64,000 nt of DNA from Parazoarcus communis (GCF_003111665.1 NZ_CP022188.1:3286001-3350000), one strand, 5' to 3'; counted from the stretch's first letter, positions 48,281 to 56,383 are shown. The notes: generated by a model not told the origin, from the sequence alone. A program made the numbers and translations.

Positions 48281-49666
48281 CTACTCCTGTCGGCTCAAGC
48301 GCAGTTGCGGTGAGCCCGACAGGGTGGGGCTGACAACGTGCAGGCGGGTCAGAATGTCGTGAAAGTTGCGCACGTTCTCGGTCATGATGACCGCCTCGCC
48401 ACCCCGTGCGGGGCCCGACTTCAGGCGCGCCGCATACTCTGGCCGCGACATCAGCGGCAGCACGGACTTCATCTCCCACCACGAAGTTTCATCCTTGCCC
48501 AGCCGGCGAGCGATCGCGCGCGCGCCGTTGAAGTGCCCCATCCCCAGGTTGTACGCCGCAGTCGCCATCCACAGGCGGTCGGGAGACGGAATCTCGTCCG
48601 GCAACTGGTCCACCATCATTGAGAAGTAGCGGGCGCCGCCCAGGATGCTCTCGCGCGCATCCAGACGATTGCTCACCCCGAGGCGGTCTGCCGTTTCCGA
48701 GGTCAGCATCATCATCCCGCGCACCCCGGTGCGTGAGGTCGCCAGCGGGTCCCAGTGCGACTCCTGGTAGGCCATGGCCGCGAGGTAGCGCCAGTCGATG
48801 CCGGTCTTCGCTTCGGCATCCTGAAAGTGCTTGAGATAGCGGGGCAGGCGCTCCTGAATGCGGGCAAGAAAGGTGGTGATGTCCTGTTCGTCGAGTCGCC
48901 GGACGTGGCCGAAATAGCGATCGGTGATGCGGGCAATCAGGCCGCCCGACTGCGCCTCCTCAATGAAGGTGGCAACGTGCCCGGCCAAGCCACCGTCACC
49001 TTCGATCGGCAACGCCCAGGCAACGTGGCTCTTGACGGGCAAGTCGTAGGCTACGGTAAGTTCGGGCGCGATCTGGGCTGCCACGCTGTAATGAACGCGG
49101 TCAGTCGCGACGAGGTCGTGCCTGCCTTCGGCGAGCTGGGCGAGCAGCGCCTGGTCGCCCTCGCGTGCGGCGTACTTCGCGGTGAGGGTCGGAACCCGTC
49201 TGCGGATGCGGTCGATGGTCTCCGATGACAGCGAGCCCCTGCGCACCGTCACCGTGCGTCCAGCGAGATCGCTTTCACGCGTGATCTCGGGACTCCCCGC
49301 TGTGCCGACCAGAACATATTCGACGTCCCGCAGCGGTGCCGACCAGCGCAACGGGAAGCGATCATTGCGCGCGAGCCCGGCTGCAGCCATGTGGGCTTCG
49401 CCATTGAGTACCGCATCGATTGCCCGCGCTGCATCAGGGTAGATAACGTAGTGCACAGGCACCCCGAGCGACTCGCCGAGGCGCTCCAGCAGGTCGTGCT
49501 CAAAACCCGAGATCGTGCCGTCCTCGTCCTCCCGGTACGAGATCGCATCTATCCGCGTGGCGACCCGCAGCTCGCCCTGCGTCCGGAAGTCGGGCAGGCG
49601 GGCTGGCGGCTGGGGCTCACAGGCAGCAAGCAGCAGCGTGGAAAGAAACAGAAGGAAAAGGCGCAA
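48281..49666 (-). CDS. mltF: Membrane-bound lytic murein transglycosylase F
   Basis: The 461-residue lipoprotein has a signal with lipobox LLAAC (Cys16), a solute-binding-protein-like domain (about 30-270), and a lytic transglycosylase domain with the catalytic Glu in AAMAYQESHWDPLATS and the following GVRGMMMLT and AAYNLGMGH motifs. It cleaves peptidoglycan at the outer membrane. Confidence 0.93.
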   Translation of the reverse strand: MRLFLLFLSTLLLAACEPQPPARLPDFRTQGELRVATRIDAISYREDEDGTISGFEHDLLERLGESLGVPVHYVIYPDAARAIDAVLNGEAHMAAAGLARNDRFPLRWSAPLRDVEYVLVGTAGSPEITRESDLAGRTVTVRRGSLSSETIDRIRRRVPTLTAKYAAREGDQALLAQLAEGRHDLVATDRVHYSVAAQIAPELTVAYDLPVKSHVAWALPIEGDGGLAGHVATFIEEAQSGGLIARITDRYFGHVRRLDEQDITTFLARIQERLPRYLKHFQDAEAKTGIDWRYLAAMAYQESHWDPLATSRTGVRGMMMLTSETADRLGVSNRLDARESILGGARYFSMMVDQLPDEIPSPDRLWMATAAYNLGMGHFNGARAIARRLGKDETSWWEMKSVLPLMSRPEYAARLKSGPARGGEAVIMTENVRNFHDILTRLHVVSPTLSGSPQLRLSRQE

Positions 49667-49833
49667 GGGCGTCGTTTGCTCGATGAGGTCGCCGGATTCT
49701 GCGCGTAGCCTCTCCGATCTGCAATCAGCCCGTGAGCCGTGCTGCGTTGCGCAATGCTGGTTTGATCGAAGTCATGAAACGGACTCGAGCGAGATGTTAA
49801 ATTAGCGTTTCATTAAATACCGCTGGAGCCCCC

Positions 49834-50181
49834 ATGTCCAAATCCTTTACCCAGATCACCGGTGACGTTTCTCAAGCCCTTGGCAACCTGCGCTCCGAGA
49901 TCCCCGACACCATGCAGGCATTCGGCGCCATGTCGAAAGCTGCAATGAAGGCGGGCGCCCTGTCTGCCCTCGACAAGGAACTTATCGCACTGGCGATCGG
50001 CGTCTCTTCGCGCTGCGACGCCTGCGTTGGTTTCCACGTCAAGGCGCTGATCCGCCTGGGCGCAACGCGCGAGCAGCTGATGGAAACCCTCGCCGTATGC
50101 ACCTACATGGGCGGTGGCCCGGCACTGATGTATGCAGCAGAAGCCGTGCGCGCTTTCGACGAATTTTCGCCCAAGGCCTGA
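49834..50181 (+). CDS. Carboxymuconolactone decarboxylase/AhpD-like protein
   Basis: The 115-residue protein has the AhpD-type active site C61-x2-C64 with His68 (SSRCDACVGFHVKALIRLG). Such proteins are thiol peroxidase partners or antioxidants. It ends 58 bp before the tRNA-Ser gene. Its ATG is preceded by GGAGCCCCC. Confidence 0.88.
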   Translation: MSKSFTQITGDVSQALGNLRSEIPDTMQAFGAMSKAAMKAGALSALDKELIALAIGVSSRCDACVGFHVKALIRLGATREQLMETLAVCTYMGGGPALMYAAEAVRAFDEFSPKA

Positions 50182-50239
50182 AATTCGTTCGAAGCTCTTC
50201 ACTTTTTTCGCGAATGGTCTATAATCGCGGCCTTCGAGC

Positions 50240-50330
<91 letters not shown>

Positions 50331-50394
50331 TTACCCTGATGGCCGTGAAACCCGCGCCAATGCTGGGGTTCAGGAAATTTAGCATAGCCTGATA

Positions 50395-50416
50395 TACCAC
50401 ACGCAGTTACCACACG
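50395..50416. repeat. Integrase arm-type sites, left
   Basis: TACCACACG occurs at 50395-50403 and 50408-50416, 13 bp apart; the second copy extends to AGTTACCACACG. The same pair with the same 13-bp period occurs near the right end. Confidence 0.7.
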
Positions 50417-50450
50417 CCCCACCTGTCTTAGACCGAGTGGGGCTTGTTGT
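50416..50450 (+). terminator. Possible terminator near the left end of the element
   Basis: GCCCCAC (50416-50422) pairs with GTGGGGC (50437-50443) around a 14-base loop, then TTGTTGTTT. It may end transcription from the tRNA into the element. Confidence 0.5.
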
Positions 50451-50493
50451 TTCTGGAGGTCGTGCGGGACGTCGAGGCCTTTGTGAAGTGATG

Positions 50494-50823
50494 CGGGATT
50501 TTCCCGGGTCTCTCGTCACAAGGGAGAGACCGGGGATATTCCCCCCATCTGTCCGCAAGGATACTCATCGGAATCCCGATGGTTTTTGCAGGGGTGCCTC
50601 TTCACTGGAATTCCAGTGAGGACCGAGGCTCCTTCGGCCTCTCTCTTGCCGAGCATCCCTGGAATTCCAGGGATGCTCTTTTCAATGACCCTCAAGTCCA
50701 GAGTTTGAAGTTAATTCCCTGGAATTCCAGTGAGTTTTGTCAGAGACCCTTAACTCCTCACTTCCGAGGAGTAAGGGGTACGTCGAAGCATTGACCTCCC
50801 AACTAAATACCCCGAATTCGGGG
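50494..50823. repeat. Array of short palindromes with GAATTC-like apices
   Basis: Eight hairpins lie in 330 bp: 50494-50506 (CGGGA-TTT-TCCCG), 50507-50531 (GGTCTCTC/GAGAGACC), 50532-50544 (GGGGA-TAT-TCCCC), 50566-50581 (CATCGG/CCGATG), 50602-50619 (perfect 18-bp palindrome), 50651-50678 (perfect 28-bp palindrome centred on GGAATTCC, then TTTT), 50719-50730 (CTGGAATTCCAG) and 50810-50823 (CCCCGAATTCGGGG). The stems differ but keep base pairing, while the centre stays GAATTC or a close variant. The last two lie at or inside the start of the KilA-N frame. No gene is evident in 50330-50736. Confidence 0.75.
50698..50748. repeat. Direct repeat copy 1 (51 bp, carries a hairpin)
   Basis: This stretch aligns without gaps to 51470-51520: an identical 18-base left part CCAGAGTTTGAAGTTAAT, a palindrome whose stem bases differ, then AGTTTTG-N-CAGAG-N-CC. 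Confidence 0.85.
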
Positions 50824-51408
50824 GAATTTGTCGAAGTAAGTGATGGGGGAATCAGCCCGACTATTTCCAATCTCGGGGCCGGTAAGCACACCAAGGACTA
50901 CAACGGAACACCCTTCGTCTTCCGCGAGGATGGCTACTTCAACATGACCGCCGCAGCTAAGGCGTTTGGGAAGCGGGTGGATAACTTCTTAGCGAACGTC
51001 GAGACCGCAGAATACATTGATGCGCTCCACAAACTGATCCCTGACATTCCAGTGATCACTTCCAAGAAGGGTTACCACACACACCCTACTGTCGGAACCT
51101 GGGCACACCCTAAGCTGGCCGTGTTCTTCGCCCGTTGGCTCGACGTCAAGTTCGCTGTCTGGTGCGACATGATGATCGACGACATCCTGACCAAGAAGGC
51201 CGAGGTCACGATCACCAAGCCGGAACAGTCGGCTGTGCTGGCGGTGGGACTGCCGGATACCTTGGTCGCCCTGCAGCAGACCATGATGGCGAACCAGCAG
51301 ATGATGCAGGCCTTGGTCGAGCAATTCGCGGAGAAGGAATGGGTCTGCGTCCGTCGAGGCTCTGGCCTGCACCCCACCACCGGCACTCACCGGAAATCCG
51401 GGGATTGA
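50737..51408 (+). CDS. KilA-N domain protein
   Basis: The KilA-N DNA-binding domain spans about residues 50-150 (DYNGTPFVFREDGYFNMTAAAKAFGK, given in part: FNMTAAAKAFG, and GTWAHPKLAVFFARWLDVKFAVWC). Such proteins are common in phages and mobile elements as antirepressor-like factors. The start is unclear: the frame opens with TTG at 50737, with other candidates at TTG 50791 and GTG 50841, none with an ideal ribosome binding site. The N-terminal 45 residues and the last 10 are encoded by the hairpin-bearing sequence, so these ends may be recent additions. Confidence 0.75.
   Translation: MSETLNSSLPRSKGYVEALTSQLNTPNSGEFVEVSDGGISPTISNLGAGKHTKDYNGTPFVFREDGYFNMTAAAKAFGKRVDNFLANVETAEYIDALHKLIPDIPVITSKKGYHTHPTVGTWAHPKLAVFFARWLDVKFAVWCDMMIDDILTKKAEVTITKPEQSAVLAVGLPDTLVALQQTMMANQQMMQALVEQFAEKEWVCVRRGSGLHPTTGTHRKSGD
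51217..51279. repeat. Direct repeat B copy 1 (63 bp, inside the KilA-N gene)
   Basis: This segment, coding for about KPEQSAVLAVGLPDTLVALQQ without its first and last bases, recurs at 51629-51691 with a single mismatch. Confidence 0.92.
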
Positions 51409-51720
51409 CCTCACGCAAGCTGAGGCGCTGTTGATTCAAGTGTTCCTACGAGTACGTTCCCCACCTCGCCCAGAGTTTGAAGTTAATCTCATTGAATTCC
51501 AATGAGTTTTGCCAGAGGCCTTGTCCTTGAAAACCAATGAGAAGGTACTCGTGAGTACGTAGCTGCGCTGACTAGTACCGGGAATTACCGGGACAAGGAG
51601 CTTATCAAAACACCGGATTCCGGTGATTAAGCCGGAACAGTCGGCTGTGCTGGCAGTGGGACTGCCGGATACCTTGGTCGCCCTGCAGCAGGCCACACAA
51701 GAGATCCCCAAGATCGCTTT
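51390..51720. repeat. Degenerate second copy of the KilA-N locus with more hairpins
   Basis: Direct repeat A copy 2 (51470-51520) and direct repeat B copy 2 (51629-51691) lie here in the same order as in the first locus, but with most of the gene missing between them. Hairpins are at 51390-51401 (CCGG-AAAT-CCGG), 51488-51506 (CTCATTG-AATTC-CAATGAG), about 51547-51560 (GTACTC/GAGTAC) and 51611-51625 (CACCGGA-T-TCCGGTG). No intact gene is present. Confidence 0.75.
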
Positions 51721-51727
51721 CTAGCAG

Positions 51728-52250
51728 TCGACATAGGGTAGCCTGCCTCGGCCCCTGAAAGCGGCTCCTAGGCCTTCTCCGTTGACCGGAAGACGGGTGG
51801 TCTGGTCGGATACAGTCCCGGGTGCCACAAGCGGTAGACACAAAGTGTAGGAATGGCTGGAAGGCCTTTAGAGGCTCTACAAGCGGTTTGAGGGTCTTGG
51901 AGGTAGGGTGGTTAAACCGAGCGGCTGATCGTCGACTGCAGGTCCACCCAGGTGGACTGGAAGACAATCCAAGGATGGCGAAGACAAGTCAGGATGAAGG
52001 GGGAACTATCAGTCCCTACTGCTGGAGAGGGAGGGTGTAGGCGAAGCCGTAATCATCCGACCGGGGAGGCTGACCCCTTTACCCTCTCTTCCATCCCATC
52101 AATAAAGAGAGACCATCATTGATTGTCTTTCTCAGTGATGAGGGTGGAAGGTGGCTACAGCATGGGGTGACGGATCGGAGATCCGTCCTGAAGGCGGTCA
52201 TGCTGAAGGACACTTACAGTCCCACTTTTATTCGATCTCTTTCTTCATAA
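51728..52250. ncRNA. Candidate large structured RNA, ORF-poor and rich in nested stems
   Basis: Nested or perfect stems include 51864-51875 (GCCT-TTAG-AGGC), 51942-51957 (GTCCACC/GGTGGAC), 52040-52048 (GGC-GAA-GCC), 52063-52077 (GGGG/CCCC), 52088-52150 (CTTCCA, CCC and ATCA pairing with TGAT, GGG and TGGAAG, enclosing GAGA-GAC/GTC-TCTC) and 52158-52205 (CAGCATG/CATGCTG enclosing GACGGAT-CGGAG-ATCCGTC). GAAGAC recurs at several places. No reading frame has a ribosome binding site or plausible product. The strand is unproved. I cannot assign it to a named RNA family. Confidence 0.45.
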
Positions 52251-52320
52251 AGGGCGCACTTGATTAAGTGACTGTTTTTTAATGATTCATGCCCTCAAAA
52301 AATGAGGGGATTACTCAGCA

Positions 52321-52854
52321 TCAGGCAGCCTCTCGCCGCGCCTCCTGCTGGGCCTGTCGTCTGAGTCGGATACGGTCGAACTTCGTCAGCGCGGCAGCAT
52401 ACTCACCGTGGACCGTCCCCTTGGTGGTCTGGCCTCGTATCCACATGAAGTCCTTTGTCGGCACCCACTCACCGTGCGGGGTTTGTTCAACGATCCCGCC
52501 TTCAGCCAGCTTCGGAATCAGTCGGCGGACGTTGTCGGGCCTCCTGTCGAGCATGAAGGCGTACCACTTGCACAGCTGGTCCATGCCGGGAGTGAAGGCA
52601 CCTCGTCCGTTTCGGAAGCTGAGAACGAACTCGGCAAACTGTCGGACCTCATCCCTGAGCGCTGCCAAGGCTCTCTCCCGCCTCATACGTGCGTCCGCTC
52701 GAATCTCCTTCACGCCCAGCTTGCGGACCTCTTCAGCGGTCAGGATCTCGCCTGTGGATGTGTCGACATACTCGGTGACCTGCAACCGTCTGCGAACAGG
52801 GGCGACCGTGAGAATCTGGAGGTGGTCAAGGTGGGAAGTGCTCGTGTCGTGCAT
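52321..52854 (-). CDS. Hypothetical protein, 177 aa, possibly a winged-helix DNA-binding protein
   Basis: The start has GAGGA upstream. The first 75 residues are charged (TGEILTAEEVRKLGVKEIRAD); the middle (about 90-135, MDQLCKWYAFMLDRRPDNVRRLIPKLAEGGIVEQT) reads like a helix-turn-helix with a wing, and the C-terminus is Arg/Gln/Ala rich. I do not recognise the family. It ends close to the structured stretch at 51728-52250 and could autoregulate or act in element replication, which is speculation. Confidence 0.6.
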   Translation of the reverse strand: MHDTSTSHLDHLQILTVAPVRRRLQVTEYVDTSTGEILTAEEVRKLGVKEIRADARMRRERALAALRDEVRQFAEFVLSFRNGRGAFTPGMDQLCKWYAFMLDRRPDNVRRLIPKLAEGGIVEQTPHGEWVPTKDFMWIRGQTTKGTVHGEYAAALTKFDRIRLRRQAQQEARREAA

Positions 52855-52872
52855 CTCGGGTTCCTCAAATAG

Positions 52873-52903
52873 AAAAACCCCGAAGACCTTTCGATCTCCG
52901 GGG
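52873..52903 (-). terminator. Terminator after the zinc-finger-like gene (minus strand)
   Basis: Read on the minus strand, CCCCG and a broken inner stem pair with CGGGG around a GAAAG-type loop, followed by TTTTTC. Confidence 0.8.
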
Positions 52904-52920
52904 CTGCTTGGTGTGTGGTG

Positions 52921-53250
52921 TCAGTTGGTGGTGTCTTGCTCTGGTCGGGTCCAGCCGTGCATAGGCGACCACACCAGACCTGCTGCCTTCCTCCGCTTGT
53001 GGGTCTCTATGTAGTGGCTTAGGCGACTCTTCGGAGGCGGGTCAATGGGCTTCATCGGCTTGATCTTCGGGTGATGCGAACAGATGTGCACTCCCCGTCC
53101 GATGTTGTCCCGCGACCAGTTACCTCCGGTTCTGATACCGGGGACCAGTCGTCTCCCGCATAGCTGACAGATCGGGTTACCGTCTTCGTTGAACTTCGGC
53201 GGGGCTGGCATCACCCCCGGCGGGATCTCGTCTTCGTCTTTGCGGCTCAT
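52921..53250 (-). CDS. Small zinc-ribbon/HNH-like protein, 109 aa
   Basis: The product contains CQLCGRRLVPG, a C-x2-C knuckle, followed about 28 residues later by HICSHHPKIKP, which could complete a zinc site. This resembles the metal half of small HNH or zinc-ribbon proteins but lacks a clear HNH catalytic motif. The start is ATG 53250 (MSRKDEDE) or 53259. The C-terminal half is basic. Family not recognised. Confidence 0.6.
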   Translation of the reverse strand: MSRKDEDEIPPGVMPAPPKFNEDGNPICQLCGRRLVPGIRTGGNWSRDNIGRGVHICSHHPKIKPMKPIDPPPKSRLSHYIETHKRRKAAGLVWSPMHGWTRPEQDTTN

Positions 53251-53276
53251 CTTGGGCACCCCTACGGATCGGGACG

Positions 53277-53313
53277 AAAAAAAGTCCCCCTACCGGATCA
53301 CCGGCAGAGGGAC
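53277..53313 (-). terminator. Terminator after the 276-aa gene (minus strand)
   Basis: GTCCC-CT and CCGG segments pair with AG-GGGAC and CCGG across 53284-53313, and the minus strand continues with seven T (53283-53277). Confidence 0.85.
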
Positions 53314-53341
53314 AACTTCCACGAACGTGGATGGCAAGAAA

Positions 53342-54172
53342 TCAGATCAGCTTGAGTCTTCGAGCGTTGGACAGGCTCATCGGCGGATAGCCGGGGATGT
53401 CGACATACTCCCGACCTGCAGGAGTCTTCTTCATCGTCACCCCTTCGGGCAGCTTCGGCTGGAACCTACCGGACTTCATGAACTGGTCGGCAAGATCCCG
53501 GTAGTAGGACTTGTCGCCCGTCTGGAGGTGTCGGAGGTAGCCACCGATTGACCGGTGTCGGTCGACGTTGTCCCGCTCGAACTCCCAGACCTGCTCAGGA
53601 TCGAGACCCATCGAGGACAGGAAGTCGTCCGCTTGTGCCTTGTAGCGGTCGAAGCAAGCGTCGATGTTCTGTTGCAGGGTCTCGGGACTCACGCCTTCAG
53701 CGATGGCGACCGCCTTCAGTTGAGACTCGGCGCTCCCCGAGAGGTAGGCAGCGGCAGCGGTCATCGGGTCAATCCTTGCTTCCCTGAAGGATGCGTCAAG
53801 GTCGGTCAGGAAGGCTGCGGTCTCACTGTCGGGAGCATCGAAGTGGTTCTCCTCGTAGGCCTTCTGTTCCGCTTCCGACTTCTGCTCGGCTTCCGCTCGG
53901 ATCTCATCCTGGGACACTTCACGGTAGGATCCATCGGCCTCCTGTCGGACGATACCGGCAGCGATAGCAGCCCTGATCGGCATCTGTACCCGACCGACAG
54001 TGATCCGTGTCTCAGGCGTCAGTGTCCTTGCGCGTCCGCCTCCCGGCTTCTGTGCAGTGGCAAAGACTCCGGTCGCGTCATAGTCGGGAACGAGGTCAGC
54101 CTCGGACCACGTAAGTCGCTCGTAGGACTGGACATTGATCTCGGGGGCTTCGGCCTGCTGAATGTCGCTCAT
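53342..54172 (-). CDS. Hypothetical protein, 276 aa
   Basis: I do not recognise the family. The protein is soluble and acidic, with a Glu/Ala-rich helical part (about 85-110) and a helical middle, and it ends with a beta-like GREYVDIPGYPPMSLSNARRLKLI tail. Residue pattern and codon use suggest real coding. It is 6 bp from the next gene upstream, so it is in one operon with the 88-aa gene, and is followed by its own terminator. Confidence 0.6.
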   Translation of the reverse strand: MSDIQQAEAPEINVQSYERLTWSEADLVPDYDATGVFATAQKPGGGRARTLTPETRITVGRVQMPIRAAIAAGIVRQEADGSYREVSQDEIRAEAEQKSEAEQKAYEENHFDAPDSETAAFLTDLDASFREARIDPMTAAAAYLSGSAESQLKAVAIAEGVSPETLQQNIDACFDRYKAQADDFLSSMGLDPEQVWEFERDNVDRHRSIGGYLRHLQTGDKSYYRDLADQFMKSGRFQPKLPEGVTMKKTPAGREYVDIPGYPPMSLSNARRLKLI

Positions 54173-54178
54173 CGATGG

Positions 54179-54445
54179 TTACTCCTCGTCCTTCTTGGGG
54201 ATCTGGCAGTAGGCCTGCGAGGTCAGCATGATTGCCAGACGCACGAAGGCGGACTTGTTCATGGGAAAGCCCGACTTGATCAGGGAGTCGACACCCTTCT
54301 GAAGGGCTTCGTGTTCCTCTGCCGACAGGTGGAGACCAAGGTGGTGGGCCTTCTTCTCTGTCGAGAGGACAGGGGCGATCTGGATCGGACGCGGTTTAAC
54401 CGGCCCAAGCAGGGCGCACAGTTTTTCGTGAGGTGTGGTGTGCAT
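54179..54445 (-). CDS. Small protein with ribbon-helix-helix-like C-terminus, 88 aa
   Basis: The segment LSAEEHEALQKGVDSLIKSGFPMNKSAFVRLAIML resembles the helix pair of ribbon-helix-helix or MobC-like DNA-binding proteins. I used the ATG at 54445 (MHTTPHEKLC); an upstream in-frame Met at 54514 overlaps the previous gene. A regulatory or mobilisation role is possible but unproved. Confidence 0.6.
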   Translation of the reverse strand: MHTTPHEKLCALLGPVKPRPIQIAPVLSTEKKAHHLGLHLSAEEHEALQKGVDSLIKSGFPMNKSAFVRLAIMLTSQAYCQIPKKDEE

Positions 54446-54461
54446 TTGGTGTCTCAATGAG

Positions 54462-54776
54462 TTACGGGAGGAGGTCTGCCAGTCGGACTGGCTTCTGGTC
54501 TTCAGGGTCGGCAATGAAGGCCGGGATCTGATGGATCAGGCTCTCGGTCTTGCCGAGGACGTCGGGGATCTTCTTCGGGTGGACATGGAAGACCACGCGA
54601 GGCAGCGGACTGGATTCAAGCCACTGGCCGGTCTGTGAGGCGATACGAACGCCGTCCTGCGATATTTGAACTGCCTTGCTCACACCATCAGGGGTGCAAG
54701 CGATGCGGACAGCCCAGATCGAGAAGGACTTCGGGTTTTGATAGGTCAGCTGCCGGTGGGAGTCTCGAAAGCTCAT
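54462..54776 (-). CDS. Hypothetical protein, 104 aa, paralog of its neighbour
   Basis: It begins MSFRDSHRQLTYQNPKSFSIW and ends VRLADLLP. The next gene upstream begins MSLRKFHFQNPASLSAY and ends KLLADVLP, so the two share head and tail motifs and probably arose by duplication. Its start overlaps the upstream stop by 4 bases. Function unknown. Confidence 0.6.
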   Translation of the reverse strand: MSFRDSHRQLTYQNPKSFSIWAVRIACTPDGVSKAVQISQDGVRIASQTGQWLESSPLPRVVFHVHPKKIPDVLGKTESLIHQIPAFIADPEDQKPVRLADLLP

Positions 54777-55048
54777 GGGAGGACGTCTGCCAGTAGCTTG
54801 CCGTCGTCGAAGGCTCGGACTTGGGACAGGTAGCTGTCGGTCGCACCGGCACCGAGGAGGATCGAGCCGATCTGCTGGTCGACCTTGAGATAGACGGTCG
54901 GGATCTCGGCAGCGTTGAGACCTCGGTCGCTCTTGAGGGCTTGCCGGTTGGCATGGCCGGAGATCTTGCCGGTGTGGTCTGAATAGAGGGTGACCAAGTA
55001 GGCCGAAAGGGATGCGGGGTTCTGGAAGTGGAACTTACGGAGGGACAT
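54773..55048 (-). CDS. Hypothetical protein, 91 aa, paralog of its neighbour
   Basis: I used the ATG at 55048 (MSLRKFHFQN), which has GTCCCTCCG-side purines GAGGA upstream on the minus strand. The middle (TLYSDHTGKISGHANRQALKSD) is polar and beta-like. It shares its start and end motifs with the following gene, to which it is translationally coupled. Function unknown. Confidence 0.6.
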   Translation of the reverse strand: MSLRKFHFQNPASLSAYLVTLYSDHTGKISGHANRQALKSDRGLNAAEIPTVYLKVDQQIGSILLGAGATDSYLSQVRAFDDGKLLADVLP

Positions 55049-55255
55049 TGCGTGGTCCTTGAGGAGTTGAACTGAAAAAAGGAACAGGCTCAACCGACCG
55101 TTTCCCAAAGCCCAGAATGCGAAACAGGGGCGCACATTGAAGTGCAACCCCTGAATCGACACACACCAAGGAATGGAGCAACGTCAGTAAGCCAGTACAG
55201 GAAAAAGTGTCTCCTGCATTAAAGCCACTTCTACGAACGTGCAGTCATCGTGTAG

Positions 55256-55846
55256 CTAAACTGCAGTTTCAGTTTTCAGATACGTGTAGAGCGTCTCTCG
55301 GCTGATCCCGAATTCCTTCGCCAGTGCAGCCCTGTTCCTGCCTCCGTTCTCTTTGTCTCGGGCCAGCAGCTGGGCCACCTTGGTGTCATCCAAGGCCTTC
55401 TTGCGTCCCTTATAGACACCCTTGGTCTTCGCAATGGCGATCCCTTCGCGCTGACGCTCTCGGATCAGCTCCCGCTCGAACTGTGCGACAGCCCCCAGCA
55501 TCGACAGCAGGAGTTCTGCCATCGGGTTCTTCTCCCCGGTGAAGGTCAGCCCCTCCTTCTGGAACTGGACAACGACACCCCGACCGGTCAGCCCCTTCAC
55601 GATGGACCGTAAGTCATCAAGGTTCCGGGCTAGTCGATCCATCGAATGGACGACCAAGGTGTCACCCGCTCGGACGTGTGCCAGTGCTGCCTGAAGTTGG
55701 GGGCGCTCGGTGTCCTTGCCGCTGGCCTTGTCTGTGAAGACGAGATCGACGACAAGCCCGTCAAGCTGGCGGTCTGTGTTCTGGTCGACCGAGGAGACCC
55801 GGATGTATCCGACAGTCTGGCCCTTGGGTGTCTGGTTGGTGTTCAT
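55256..55846 (-). CDS. Serine recombinase, resolvase/invertase family
   Basis: The 196-residue protein begins with the catalytic motif TVGYIRVSSVDQN (Ser18), has the DRLARNLDDLRSIV and AQFERELIRERQREGI segments of small resolvases, and a C-terminal helix-turn-helix (NRAALAKEFGISRETLYTYLK). It could resolve or invert DNA in the element. The ATG at 55846 follows GGAGGCGACACC. Confidence 0.92.
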   Translation of the reverse strand: MNTNQTPKGQTVGYIRVSSVDQNTDRQLDGLVVDLVFTDKASGKDTERPQLQAALAHVRAGDTLVVHSMDRLARNLDDLRSIVKGLTGRGVVVQFQKEGLTFTGEKNPMAELLLSMLGAVAQFERELIRERQREGIAIAKTKGVYKGRKKALDDTKVAQLLARDKENGGRNRAALAKEFGISRETLYTYLKTETAV

Positions 55847-55855
55847 GGTGTCGCC

Positions 55856-56383
55856 TCCTGAAAGTGTCAGGATAGACTCTAAGACCCACAAATCAGAGTG
55901 TCAAGCAATGGCAGAACAGACCCTAGATACACACATTAGAGCGCAGTGTCTGACGTCAGGTTAGGGTGTAGCTCAAACGGACAGTGTGTCCCAGGTTGGA
56001 GAGGTGCTGCTGTTCCCGGCTGGGCTGGACGAGAGGTCGCAGTCGGTCCTGCTGCCGGTAGGCCTAGGAAAAGGAGGGGTGCCGCTGGAAGGGGGCTACT
56101 GGGCCGCCGGGGGGTAACTGGAAATCCGCGCTGGGGAAGATATGGTCACGGAAATTTTCAGGAAAAACGAAAACTTCGCGAAAAAAAGGGCCTGTATATA
56201 GGCAAATATTGAGATTGACACACAAGGCGGAATCTTAACTTGCTGTTTACATTGAAATTAATTCATTTGCGCAATTGACTTTCAGACGGTACGCTTGATG
56301 TGCTCCGTGCAGTGGGGCACGGTAGTCAGTCGAAGCCCACAAGGCCCAACACTGAATTCAACCGAGCATAAGGAGAAAGCGAG
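55856..56383. other. Intergenic region with possible res site and divergent promoters
   Basis: Next to the resolvase start lie repeated AGTGTC/GACACT-like half-sites (55863-55985, e.g. AGTGTCAGGATAGACTCTA and CAGTGTCTGACGTCAGG), plausible as a res or autoregulatory site. From 56140 the sequence turns AT-rich, with TTGACA at 56216-56221 and further promoter-like hexamers before the 47-codon gene. No other gene is seen. Confidence 0.4.

Noticed and set aside
50494..51625. CRISPR array
   Set aside because: The repeats differ in stem sequence and spacing, there are no unique spacers of constant length, and no cas genes are near.
51822..52040. Small plus-strand frame of 72 aa in the candidate RNA region
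   Set aside because: It has no ribosome binding site, no recognisable composition or motif, and it crosses several perfect stems.
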